Assembly: GCA_021030905.1 (NCBI GenBank)
Contig: JAGFMI010000012.1
Location: 62,001 to 126,000, forward strand
DNA length: 64,000 nt
Reading direction: 5' to 3'
From: Pyrenula massariospora
Lineage: Eukaryota; Ascomycota; Eurotiomycetes; Pyrenulales; Pyrenulaceae
This document shows positions 1 through 10,620 of this stretch, in pieces (the first letter of the stretch is position 1; every line of letters begins with the position of its first letter). Under the pieces are notes generated by a model that did no database searches, was not told the origin of the DNA, and saw only the letters and a list, made by a program, of their open reading frames with translations. The position numbers were made by a program, and so were the translations under genes.

Positions 1-29
1 GTCCACCTGTCTGCCTTTAGCCATCTACT

Positions 30-1617
30 ATGGCGAACGAAGAACCTGATTTTGACATTGACGTGTACGGAGATGGAGATGGAGGAGAAGAGCAACATGA
101 CGCGGAACATTTACAACCAGGAGATTACGGCGAGTTTGAATATAAAGAAGAAAACGGCGCTGAGCACACCCAGTCACAGGACCAAAATGGGCACTACAAC
201 GGTGACAATACTCGTGCAGAAGAGACAGACTGGCTCGACGGCGAACCCTACACCAACGGCGACGGCAAAGACCCTCAAGACTCCACTACCAATCAACCGA
301 CCGCACCTATAGATACTCCTGCAGCAGATCAATCCGCGACCGCCCCCCAAGACCAATCTCAACTCCAACAAGGCACAAAACGTAAAATGTCTACGCCGAT
401 AGGATCCCCTTCTCTCCCCACGGACCCTGGCGCCACAACAGCCCTCTTGATTTCTGATCTTCACTGGTGGACAACCGAAGACGAGATCCGCGGGTGGGCA
501 AACTCCGCCAGCGCTGAACCCTCTCTCAAAGACGTCACATTCTCTGAACACAAGGTGAATGGGAAGAGTAAAGGGTATCACCTCCCTCTTTACTACCTGC
601 TAGCTTCTCTAAAGCTGATGATTTGATGTACAAGGCAAGCATTCCTCCTCTTCACCAACCCCTCCGCAGCAACCGCAACAAAACATCACATCGATTCGCT
701 CACCACGTCCTCCCAATCACCGACCAGGAAATATAACACGACGTACACGAACCCGCTCTCTAACCCTTTCAAGACGCTCCCGAAGGATGCTCCAGCGCGG
801 AGTAACATGAACAAAGACCACGGCGGCGCGTCGACGCGGTCGAGTAGTGTGGGTAGCGGAGGGTACGGTGGTGGGTATAATAACCCCGGCGGTGGTGGAG
901 GATACAGGGGAAGAGGTGGGTTTGGCGGAAGAGGAGGTAACCAGATGGGGTACCAAGGTAATCGGAATTTCTCTGGCGGGATGGGAGGGTACGGTGGTGG
1001 AGGTGGGGTGAGAGGAGGGTATCAAGGTGGGGGGATGAACAATAACTTTGGGGGTGGAGGATTCAATAATCGAGGAGGAGGGATGATGGGCAACAACTTT
1101 GGAGGGGGGATGAGAGGTGGGAGAGGTGGCGGAGGTATGATGGGTGGGATGAACGGGATGCCGGGGATGGGCATGGGCATGGGTGGAATGGGAGGCATGA
1201 ATGGAATGATGGGCGGCGGAATGGGAGGCATGGGGATGGGTATGCCAGGTATGACCAAATCCTGTTTACTTGATTTGTTGTGCTGTGCAACGTCGTTACA
1301 TTGGCCCTATTCCAGCGTTCACTTATTTATCCTTCTCCACCCTTTACATAATCGTCCTCATCTACACTATCCTCTTCCTCCCAAACCACTCTCTTTCCCT
1401 CCGCCTTTCAACTCAAACCCCTTCTCCCCTTCATCCCTCTCATCTCCCCAACACCATTCCCCAGACAACCGACTAAAACAACCTCACAGGCTCCTTCTCC
1501 AACCCACAAAGCCACTTCAACCCCGCCTTCTTTAACAACAACCAGAACAACGCCGCCGGTGGGGGCGGGGCTGGGGACTGGAATCCGCATGGGAACAAAC
1601 GGTCACGGCAGGAATGA
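30..1617 (+). CDS. CFIm68/CPSF6-like RNA-binding protein (RRM plus Gly/Met-rich tail)
   Basis: Three exons: 30-574, 635-1248, 1490-1617. Both introns have GTATNN donors (GTATCA, GTATGA) and AG acceptors and keep the frame. An acidic N-terminal third (residues 1-115) precedes an RRM that begins at 'TTALLISDLHWWTTEDEI'. The WWTT signature and the following 'NGKSKGQAFLLF' (RNP1-like, completed across intron 1) are typical of the 68-kDa subunit of cleavage factor Im, which helps choose poly(A) sites in the nucleus. After the RRM comes a long low-complexity tail rich in GGYGGG, RGRGG and GMGMGG, likely a disordered RNA- or protein-binding region, ending in a basic 'GNKRSRQE'. It converges on the DEAD-box gene. 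The family call is strong from the RRM; metazoan CFIm68 has an RS-like tail instead of this Gly/Met tail, so orthology is an inference. Confidence 0.85.
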
Positions 1618-2305
1618 AGGGCACCTAACTTGATGCAGAGCATGACAGGTGGGTCGAGATACGAGCTGCTGGTTCGAGCCAGCTCTGGCGGTACTTGTTC
1701 GTGCGCAAGGACGAAAGGAGAAGAAAACGTGTCTTACCAGCGCTTGAAGGACCCTCAACGCATACACAGAAACACACCAAACCAAACCCGTCCAAGCGAG
1801 ACAACGAACCATAATAACGAAAGAAGCCAAATTCAAGCCACTTCTTAGCCAGCAAGACGGCAACACGAGATAAACGAAAAGCTTATTACCCAGCTACCTA
1901 GTTAGATAGCGAGCCCAAATGTATAACAAACATTTTCCAATTATGCTTTCCAAAGGCGAGGTGGGGTAGATATTATTAGCATTATGGTCGGAGGGTTGTC
2001 TCTATTGAAGATCTCATTCGATTCATTATCTAGCCACATGGCACTTGTGAGCTAGCTCACATCTCACACATATCAGAGGATGTCCTTTCGGAGGGAGGTA
2101 GCCCCGTCACAGGTTCGCCATTCAAGGCAGCCTATCCGGCACCCCGGCTTGCCCCCTCCATAAACACCCATGGCACCTCGTGTCCTTTTAGCTCTTCACA
2201 TTCACCATAAAATATATGAAAATGCAGTTCATCACCCGCCGTGCCATTCGTGCTCTCCCCTTACCCTCTGTGAAAAGCTGGTCCCAGCTCGCGCATCGGA
2301 GCCCG
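1618..2305. other. Convergent intergenic region
   Basis: This 688-bp stretch separates the 3' ends of two convergent genes and should hold both 3' UTRs. Short open frames here have no recognisable motif and no supporting splice pattern. I see no RNA gene or repeat. Confidence 0.6.
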
Positions 2306-4358
2306 TTACCGGGCATCGTCAGCGCCAGCATCACCACCATCCGCCGCACCATCCTCAGCCTGGGGCTCGACCTCGTCTTCAGAATTATCGTCGAAATTGA
2401 GCTCTCCCTCCTCGGCTGGCTTGTACTGCTCCAAGAAGTCTGGCACCTTTTGCTTAGATTCAAGAAGTATCTTCACCAGCGGCTCGGCCATGTCTTCGTC
2501 TTTGCGATCGTAGAAGGAATAGGCGGTGCCAGTATTGCCGATGCGAGCAGTACGACCAATACGGTGAACGTATTCATCGATCCCGCCATACATGCTTGAA
2601 GGAAGGTCGTAGTTGATGACATAGGCAACATCCTTGACATCGAGACCACGGCCAGAGACACCCGTGGTGACAAGAATTGGGGAGATGCCAGTTCTGAACC
2701 CGCGCCTAGGTTATCTTGTGTCAGTCATTTAAGGCAATGAAGTAACCCAATGGCTTACATTGCATCTTCCCGTTCAGACTGTGAGCGCTCGGAATGGATG
2801 GAGGTTGAAGGCAGGCCACGATTGTAGAGGTAATCATCCACTTGATCGCAGGTCATCCGGCTATTGACGAAGATCAGAGTGCGTCCAGGCGGGATACTGG
2901 TCAGCAAGTCCCAGAGAGCTTGAGGTTTCGCAGGCTTGTCGACCCAAAATAACTGTATAAAGTCAGTCCCGATCAGAAACATAAAGAGAGTAAATCTACC
3001 TCTTGTTGGATATTGGAGTGAGCCGATCCCGCACGACCAACGCGCACACGGACGTAGTCATTCTCCAAGTGTTGCTTTGCTACGTTGCGCAGCTCCTTGT
3101 TGAACGTGGCCGAGAACATTAGGAAGTGATGATTAGCATCCTCATTGGTATCTGATAGTGATCTGTCAGTAACCTTTGGACAACTATGAGTAGAGCGTAC
3201 CGAAGCCGGACATGAGCATGTCAATCTCTTCCTTCCAGTCTTGTTGAAGCATCTCGTCAGCTTCGTCAATTATAGTGTACCTGAGACGAGTAAGCAGGAA
3301 CCATCGAGCTTGATCTCTGAGCATACCGAAGACGACGTAGAGAGACCAACGAGTTGTCCTTCAGGAAATCGATAAGGCGACCAGGCGTGCCAATGAGAAT
3401 ATCACAACCCTTAAGGAACTGCGCCTTCTGCTCGCGTATTGGAGCACCACCGTACGCAATGCATGGCCGAAGCATGGAGCGGTAAGACAGACGTCGCGCT
3501 TCGTCGAAGATCTGAATGCAGAGCTCGCGTGTAGGCACAATTACCAGAATGAGTGGCTCAGCACGAACAGTATCAGTCTCGGGGTTGAAGCCTGGCAAGC
3601 CTGGACGCTTTGCACAGAGCTTTAAGGCCTTGCCCATCAGCTTAGACATGGTCGGAATGAGGTAGGCTGCTGTCTTTCCGCTACCTAATCTACACGTTAG
3701 TTGTGCTGGCTTCGCGAATCAAAGAGTTCTCACCGGTCTGTGCGACTCCAACGATGTCACGGTCGGTGAGAACAGCGGGAATTGTGTAGGCTTGAATTGG
3801 CGTCGGAATCTTATACCCGCAGAAAGAGATATTTTCGACTATGGTTGGATGAAGTCCGGCACTGGCGAACTGAAATTCTCTTAGAATGAATAGTTGCTAT
3901 AGCAGAGGACTTACGCTGCTGATCGGAGATGGGCGCTCGGTAGACTCGGCAACAACATTGATAGTCGTAAGACTGGCAGCGGTCAACACGCCTTTTCGAT
4001 GAGGAAAACTGACGGGTACTTACGTCTCAAAGTGTGCTCCCTGTCGGTTGAGGAAGGCTGAATGGTACAGTTCTCGCTCCAGCTTCTCCAAGCGCGGGAC
4101 CACATCGCCAAAGTCATCTTGCCACTCGTAACGAGGGGCTGTAGAGACCGTCACAATCCTCTCATCGTCGACCTCGCCCTCGGCGACCTCGACTTTCTTA
4201 TACACCTCAATGTTCGACTTCCAGCCCTCAGCTTTCTGACGTTGCTCGTCAGTCAGCTCAATAGCGCCACCAGCGGTACCGTTGGTCTCATTCGGGACGT
4301 TGGTGGCATCGGTCAGGGCGTTGTTCATTTCGTTCATCTGCCACGTAGAATCGGCCAT
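2306..4358 (-). CDS. DEAD-box ATP-dependent RNA helicase (Ded1/DDX3-Vasa-like)
   Basis: Eight exons, transcribed downward: 4358-4024, 3972-3915, 3869-3734, 3684-3327, 3280-3201, 3151-3000, 2952-2759, 2705-2306. They sum to 1713 nt (570 aa) and every intron is 34-53 bp with GT-AG ends. Core motifs are visible in order: Q motif 'GYKIPTPIQ', motif I 'AQTGSGKT', Ia 'VPTREL', Ib 'GTPGR', II 'DEAD', III 'SAT', then 'FVNSR', 'GVSGRGLDV' and VI '[10 protein letters not shown]'. Such proteins unwind RNA duplexes or remodel RNPs. The N-terminus is acidic and Asn/Glu-rich; the C-terminus is an acidic tail without RGG repeats. That tail and the Q-motif wording differ from canonical fungal Ded1, so this may be a paralogue; the DEAD-box call itself is secure. 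Confidence 0.93.
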
Positions 4359-6675
4359 GGCGAAGGGCTACTAAAGGACACTCGTCAGAACCTTTGGGAG
4401 AGAATGCTAAAGAGAGAGAGTTGTACAGGATGAAGGGGTGGGGGAGAGATGCAGGTGGGTGAGGGATAGATAAACGGAAGCCTTGGCGCCGCCGCGAGGC
4501 AGGAGCGGTGGTCAGGCAGGAGTGATGGTCAGATAGACGTCACTAGAGGCAGGTCCAAGCGAGATCGCTGGCAAGTAACAATGAGGGGACTGTACGGACT
4601 TGTATAGAATCGACCTAGGGTGTATCTTTTGTGGCGCAAAGAGAACTTGGGAGTCTCGTTTGCTGAGACTCTTTCACTCACTGTTCGATGCAATAGTAGT
4701 CACTTTATTGAAGCTGCGACAAGAAGCTATAATGCAGGCAAGGCCGGGAGAGTCGTGCAGAGGCGACAGAGTGCAACGAGGGAAGGGCTTGATCTGGCGA
4801 GGATGACCTACCAGTGTTGATGCAGAAGATAATGACGGGTCTGCTGGCAGGGAACCGGCTCGCAAAGTGTGCAAAAAGCTAGTGCGCGAAGTCGAACTCG
4901 TGAATAAGAGCGAACCGAAAAGAAAGCGAGGAAAGCTGAACAAGCGGGAAGGGCGAAATGACAAATGGCAACCGTTAAAACCAAAGAAACCTTTGTCACT
5001 GTCGGCGTCTCAGATCGAGGAGCGCTCCAAATAATTTGTTAGCCTGATAGTCTTCAAACCACTTCCCCGAACCAAATATCTGCCGCAGATCGGCAAAGAA
5101 TCTAACAATGTCTTACAGTCTTGAAATTTCCTGAAATTTGACCTTCTTATTACTGTGTGGTTTGGGGGGACGTGTCTGCTTCTGCCACTACTTGTGCGAG
5201 AGCGCTCAAAGCGCGTTGCTCTTCTGCCTTATTGATCCTTTCGCTTCCTCGCATCGCGACGTTATGATAACCTTCATCTGTCTCCTTAGTGATAGCGTCC
5301 TATCACTATCAAGACTGGCCCATCCTCTTAGGAGTCGATACTCTGCGCTTCCACAGCGTTGAAACAATCTCAGACCGAGATCCCTCTGCTCGGTTTGGTA
5401 TGTCAGCGCAGTCCTGCCTTGGCTTCCCTCTCAGCGAGCTCGAGCGCTTACGAGCAGTCAATTATCGAAAAAGCTCGTATGAACGTCGATAACACCTCGG
5501 CGCCTTGGTAGCGTGCGTACCCTTCCGTGTACCAATTTCCTCCGATTTTACCAAAGCCCGAGAAACAAAAATGTGAGAAGTTGAAGAGTGATTGAACGAG
5601 AACTACTCACGAAAGCCGAGCATCAGTGTAGTAAAGTCATAAGGTTGAGCCTGATGTCGTGGCCGCAAGAGCTTCAAAGACTAATAATTCACAGAGTCCG
5701 CGTGGCGAGATATCCATATTCCATACAGAACGGCCTTCGACGGTGTCTAGGAAAGGTCCGAGCAAAGACAAGCAGGCTCATTTGAGGCTGAAAGTATTGT
5801 TTGCCCTCAGTCACCTAGGAACAATGATAAAAGCACGGATGGAATAGACGGCTTCTTGGCACCGAGATCATCATACTTCCTCAGTGAAGAGTAGTGAGCT
5901 AGATCTTTCCCTTTAAAACGATCTGTAGAAACGTTTGGTTAACTTTTAGGATCATTGGCCCGGGTCGTCTTCAGAACAACGGATTTGCTAGACGAAAAAA
6001 ACCTAATGTAAAATCTTTTGCCGGTACATTGCCATGACACATAGAGATCTTGGAACTTTTCCATAAGACGAGAATTGCAGGAGCCGCGGCGACCGAAGAG
6101 AGGTGGCTCTGGCGCTACTTTTGGGTGTCTTTGCTCCCCCTACTTTGAGGGCCGTCTCTCTTTCGAGCAGTCTATATTTCAACGATTGCTGAGACTTGCC
6201 CGCGAATCGCCCATTTTGCCGACTTGCTGTCCTGCCTTCCCCCGGCCGGCGCATTGTGCCCATCAAAGAGCTACCAGCTTCTCCGGCTTGGATGCTTCAT
6301 TGTCCCTAACATGATCAACAAATGATCTGCCATATCGGACTGTTGCGTCACTATCGCTCTCGTCGCCGTCGTTTTGCTCTCGTCTAGCCAGAACCTGTCT
6401 CTTCTAGCCCTAGGCAAAACAGAACTTTTGTCACTCAGACGGAAGGCTTAGACGCTTTTCCAAATCGCTATGTTATCTTGGCTTTCTCCAAGAATCGTCG
6501 CGCTGCCTGCTCTAGTGGTCCGAGAACCCGAGTAAAGCGTTCTCTACCAGCAATTTTCCGCTCCACGTCGTCCAGACGGTGCCCTAGGTCAATATATGTG
6601 GATAGATCAGCCTTGTGATTGATAGCAGCAGTGCAATGAAGCCAAATCTGGTAAAGAGAACCGTGAAGCCCCTTC
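4359..6675. other. Long intergenic region containing repeat copy A
   Basis: A 2.3-kb stretch between two minus-strand genes. The first few hundred bases are the promoter and 5' leader of the helicase gene. The only structure I can support is the diverged repeat at about 5460-6060 (listed separately). Open frames are short, lack motifs and do not join through plausible introns. A minus-strand frame at 4999-4808 starts with a hydrophobic run but has no further support. Confidence 0.5.
5460..6060 (+). repeat. Diverged dispersed repeat, copy A
   Basis: Two blocks match a second copy near 9.33-9.72 kb in the same orientation. Block 1 (about 5478-5560) shares the core AGCGTGCGTAC with some 70% identity over about 80 bases. 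Block 2 (about 5905-6060) shares CCTTTAAA, ATCTG..GAAA, TTGCCGG and ATCTTGGAAC in the same order. Copy A keeps about 250 bases between the blocks that copy B largely lacks. There is no coding content I can recognise. The family is unknown. Confidence 0.6.
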
Positions 6676-8095
6676 TTAGCCCTTGATCTTGTTATATTCT
6701 GGAATAGCCCACTTAGTCATCCACTCTGATTCCAGAACTTGAGGAGCAGATGGTCGATCTGTGGGCAGGAAGGATAGCATGGGCCGTATCATGGCTAGAA
6801 TGGCAGCTCCCTCTTCTTGGCCGTACAAAGGCATCCCTTTGCGCCGGCGTAGATGCTGTAGAGAGTAATCGTAACGCTCTTCTAAACACTGCACAGATCG
6901 CTCTTTAATTGGGGATCCAGCTTCCGTAAATTTTTGGTGTCGACTTTCCCACTTTACCCACCATGCCGATGGTAACTTACCAAGTGCATCGACTTGTTCA
7001 CCGATAATGTCATCCTGCGTTCCTAGGAAGCCTTCGAATATGGGTCTTGATCCCAGGATATTCCAGATGGTGCGTGCCAGTGTCCAGATGTCGGACGAGA
7101 ATGAGAGAGCAGTACCTGGTTCGAAATGGACCTCGGGCGGGCGGATCGGTAAAGGAGTGTGTGACGCATATCGCGACTCCTTTGATGGTGCGAACGCCTC
7201 TCCCCAGTCTCCAAGCAGAATGTCGGCATTGGCAGGTGGGATGTCCTCACTGGACTCTCCCATCCAAACAGGGACTACAGCATATGATGGTACGCCAGGC
7301 GGAAGAGGTTGTCCGTCTGAACGAAGGATCGGCTCAAGTTCCGGCTCGCCATACTTGTCGTACAACTCCTGAATCGAAAGTGCGTCCAGAACGGATGGCA
7401 TTCTTAGTAGGATGTTGCCTATATGCAAATCTACCAACAGCATTAGCGGACCGTCTCATTGCCGATGATTATTTCCGCCTACCACCATGGATATATCCTT
7501 GAGAATGAGTATAGGCAACAGCTGACGCGAACTGTGCAGCCAAGGCCCTAGCAGTCTCAATCCTAAAGAGACCATTATAAGATGCTTCTTTAGCACCAGC
7601 GATACTGATTCGAGCTGGCGTGGTAACGTAACATGGATGGGTATCATTCGGCCCCTGTACGGTGAAATGGTCAAGAATGGGCGGTAAAAAGGCTTTGCCC
7701 GTGGCTGGGTTGGATTGATTGAGTTGGGCTAGAGTCTGAACCTCGCGAGTGCTCGATCCGGATGTACCAATCTTGATTGCGACATATTTCTGAAGTCGAT
7801 CATCCCGTGCAAGCCACGTGGTCGAATACGTGCCATGTCCAAGCTTATGCACGATGCGATATCGATTGTGAATTGTGTCATTGATATTGATAGGGTGATA
7901 ACCCCCAGGTCTGTAATAGTCAAGCCGTTCGACGTCCTCAATGTACTTGTAGCTTGGACAATGACGCTTTGTGGACATAGAGCTGGAAAGCGACTTGGTG
8001 GAAAGATGATAACTATGCAAATAGCCTGTCCGGCCTAGTTGATTGAGGAAGGGGGAACAACGCAGGTGAATGAGCTGGGTGCATTCGGAATGCAT
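6676..8095 (-). CDS. SRPK-like protein kinase
   Basis: Two exons, 8095-7483 and 7430-6676, joined across a 52-bp GT-AG intron that lies inside the catalytic loop (455 aa). Kinase features in order: Gly loop 'LGHGTYSTTWLA', ATP-anchoring lysine in 'VAIKIG', catalytic loop 'HGDLHIGNIL', then 'LLGDWGEAF' in place of the DFG motif, 'IRPPEV' and 'SFSSDIWTLA'. The split kinase lobe with a spacer after 'GNIL' and the lead 'DVERLDYYRPGGYHPI' are typical of SR-protein kinases, a family greatly expanded in filamentous fungi. HG replaces HR before the catalytic Asp and DWG replaces DFG, both common in fungal SRPK-like proteins. An internal Met at 7978 ('MSTKRHC', 39 codons in) is the more typical start. 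The substrate is not known. Confidence 0.85.
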
Positions 8096-9329
8096 TTCAT
8101 TGCATGATTATTCGATGACTTTCACGTCGGAAGGGACTGCAAGGAACGAAGATAAAACCAGCTGAAGGTGGTAGTGGTGGTTGGCGCGCGGCAAGATTTA
8201 GCGAGTGGGGCTTAACCGGGTCTCCGTGGGCTACCCTCCAACGTCGAGACTTAGTAACATGTTTCATATAAAGCGCATTCTGAAGCGGTAATTTACGTCG
8301 CTATTGGCTATATGTAGCCGCCGATCTTTGTTTCTTTGGAAGAGGCGGAGCAATGGTGCACTACTGGGTTCGCGGCTGAAACAGCGTAAGTTGTATGGGC
8401 CTAAAAAGTGACCTGACAAGCTAACACTGATACCGGGGCATGTCTCCAGGTCTATCGAGCATGGGAAGATGTTGCTTGTTGTCCATATAACCCTACTATC
8501 CTCATTTGAGAGTATATTTATTCGTTTGTTTGTGACGTGCGAAACCTAAGTCCACGGGCCAAGCACTTGTCATAGACACCGAAACTCATCGCTCTTACAC
8601 CAGCTTCCATGTCCACCGTCAACATTGTTAAATACTATTTCTACCAAAATGCCTTGCCTAAGGACTCGGCCAAGCTTAGAAGCTTGTGGCACTTGCATAC
8701 CAAACTGCCAGGGACAGGGCAATATATCCCAAAGCCGTCCTCATCAGGTTCACAGGCAAAATGACTGCATATCGGGGGTGGTGTCTAACTGGTGTACAGA
8801 TCCGAAGTACATTCTACTGCCAGTATCAATGGTGTTGCGCAAAGGGACCCTCTCGGGGAACACGTCACGCTGTGCTTTAAGGACGAATACCAACTTGCAA
8901 GAGGCACCCATGTAGCAAGTCACGGATATGTTAAGGACAAAGTCAGTATGGAGTTCCAAGAAGCAACCCATACTGAAGAGAAACTCGACAATACTAAGAG
9001 GAGGGGAGGCAAGTTCGTGTGGCCAGCCGTGGAGGAGCTTGAATGCGCACCTGAGATTGGATACGGTCATTTTCCGGTGGCTGATCAGTAGCGACGTTTT
9101 GATCTCATCCAATAAAAGTCGCATTGTCAAATGTGAAAAGAAGCGACTCTTGACTTACTTTTCAACGAGCTCAAGCAATCATGAGCGGTTAGCTATTACA
9201 TTGGCAATTTTTTTTTGAGGGGTCTACGTACTGATGTGGCGGTAAATATGTGGAATAACTGCGGAACCTCCGGAATAGCTTTTAGATAAAGGCGATTTAT
9301 GTGCGAACCGCCATGTCAGCACGTGGACT
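8096..9329. other. Intergenic region with weak coding candidates
   Basis: This 1.2-kb stretch holds the promoter of the SRPK-like gene, then overlapping short plus-strand frames at 8610-9091. One of them (8792-9091, 99 codons) reads as a hydrophilic, protein-like sequence ending 'EIGYGHFPVADQ', and another starts at 8610 with 'MSTVNIVKYYFYQNALPK'. I could not join them with a convincing intron, and neither resembles a family I know. It may be a small orphan gene, a decayed gene or chance. Confidence 0.3.
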
Positions 9330-9720
9330 CTTAAAAAAATTGCAGATGTAAGAAAGCTCCGTTTCTGTTGCACACTCGTGTAAATACCGATAGCACGTTG
9401 ACGCCATAGCAGCGTGCGTACTCTTTCTATATACTATTTTTCTCTGACTTTGAAAATCTAAAAAATATAAAATATAACAAATTAATAATAAGAATATAAA
9501 TGAAATAGAAAACCTATTCACGCTAAGATTATTAAAATTCATTTATTAAAGGATACTGAGCATTTTCTTCCCTTTAAATAATCTGCCGAAATCCGTGACT
9601 AACCGATAAAATCAGCGGACCGGATCATTTCGTAACCGGGGAGTTGTTCGATGGAAAAACCCCAAGGCAAAGTCTATTGCCGGATATCTTGGAACCTATC
9701 GATAGAATAGGCCAAATACC
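9330..9720 (+). repeat. Diverged AT-rich dispersed repeat, copy B
   Basis: This copy matches copy A (5460-6060) in the same orientation: AGCGTGCGTAC near 9410-9420, then CCTTTAAATAATCTG near 9573, TTGCCGGATATCTTGGAAC near 9680. It is far more AT-rich, with a run of A/T-only words at about 9455-9510. Many differences from copy A are C-to-T or G-to-A, as expected of repeat-induced point mutation (RIP). It lies between the SRPK-like gene and the decayed transporter gene. No coding capacity is visible. Confidence 0.6.
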
Positions 9721-10620
9721 AGACCCGGGCCTGTCATCCAATGAAGGATGCTTGATTTATATTTGAGCTCCCAGCCCTTCTCACTTGAAAAGTAAGCAGT
9801 TCGGAGATGATCTGCTCTAGAGTCTTCGTGACATGGTAGCTGACTTTGGTGACTGCGCTTGGTATGCTTTCTATGTTCTTCTCAGAGCGTCCCTCGCCTT
9901 CGCAGAGCCATGCAGCCTGAATCCTCTCTTAAACGCCTCCCGATCGAAGAGATTCTTGGGTCCTAACATCATACATGACCGCTTCTACCTACTGAATGTG
10001 GTCTCGACGGCGCCGAGAATGTGTCCTGTGGACCGTGTGGACACGGCTGTGAAGATGTATCTTGTGTTAGGGTTCGAATTGACAGAGGCTGCACTTAGTC
10101 ATATCGCCAATCCCAAGTTTCTCGAGATCTTTTTTCTTTAAATGCTTGGTTAGGTCCTAAGGACAGTTGTATTTCCGTGTCCGTCGAGGCACACCGAGAC
10201 AGAGATTGCCGAACCACGGGAAAAACACCAGAGGACGAACAGCAAGCTCTAGATGAGGAAATTCTTCTCAGAGTAGTGGCTTTACTGGTTGTTTCTTATT
10301 TGTATTGGCCTCTTTTTGTCTTGCAGTTCCAGCCTCAACAACTCATTTTGATAGCGTTTCAGTCCTTGAAGGTCTGGATATATCTAGCCATGATCTAGCT
10401 GCGACGCTGCTGTAAAACGCGAATGAACTTCCTTGTCTTGAAAAACGCCGAGCACCCATCTATACAAACTTCCGTCAGACACGGCTTGGAGTCGTCATAG
10501 CGCCATGTAGCGTCAGTTATAGCTAGCGTCGTTGGCGAAACCACTTACCAATTTGGAGCCCTCAAGTTTTGCTTGAAAAAATGGAATAGGCCACAGTAGT
10601 GATGCAGAGATACAGTATCT
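9721..10620. other. Intergenic region without recognised content
   Basis: Nine hundred bases between repeat copy B and the 3' end of the decayed transporter gene. Plus-strand frames at 9833-10141 and 10177-10398 have no motif and unlikely composition. Nothing supported is seen. Confidence 0.5.

Noticed and set aside
1022-1258. A Pro/Ile/Met-rich minus-strand frame
   Set aside because: It is the antisense shadow of the Gly/Met-rich tail of the CFIm68-like gene.
4808-4999. A 63-codon minus-strand frame with a signal-peptide-like start
   Set aside because: It is short, ends without a mature-protein pattern, and lies in spacer without splice or family support.
5460-9720. The two repeat copies as the long terminal repeats of an LTR element
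   Set aside because: The DNA between them is a host kinase gene and ordinary spacer, no retroelement genes are seen, and the copies do not show matching ends.
10060-10110. A tRNA-like GGTTCGAATT box
   Set aside because: No A box or cloverleaf pairing can be drawn around it.
9833-10141. A 102-codon plus-strand frame with a partly hydrophobic start
   Set aside because: Composition is not protein-like after residue 30 and there is no motif or intron signal.
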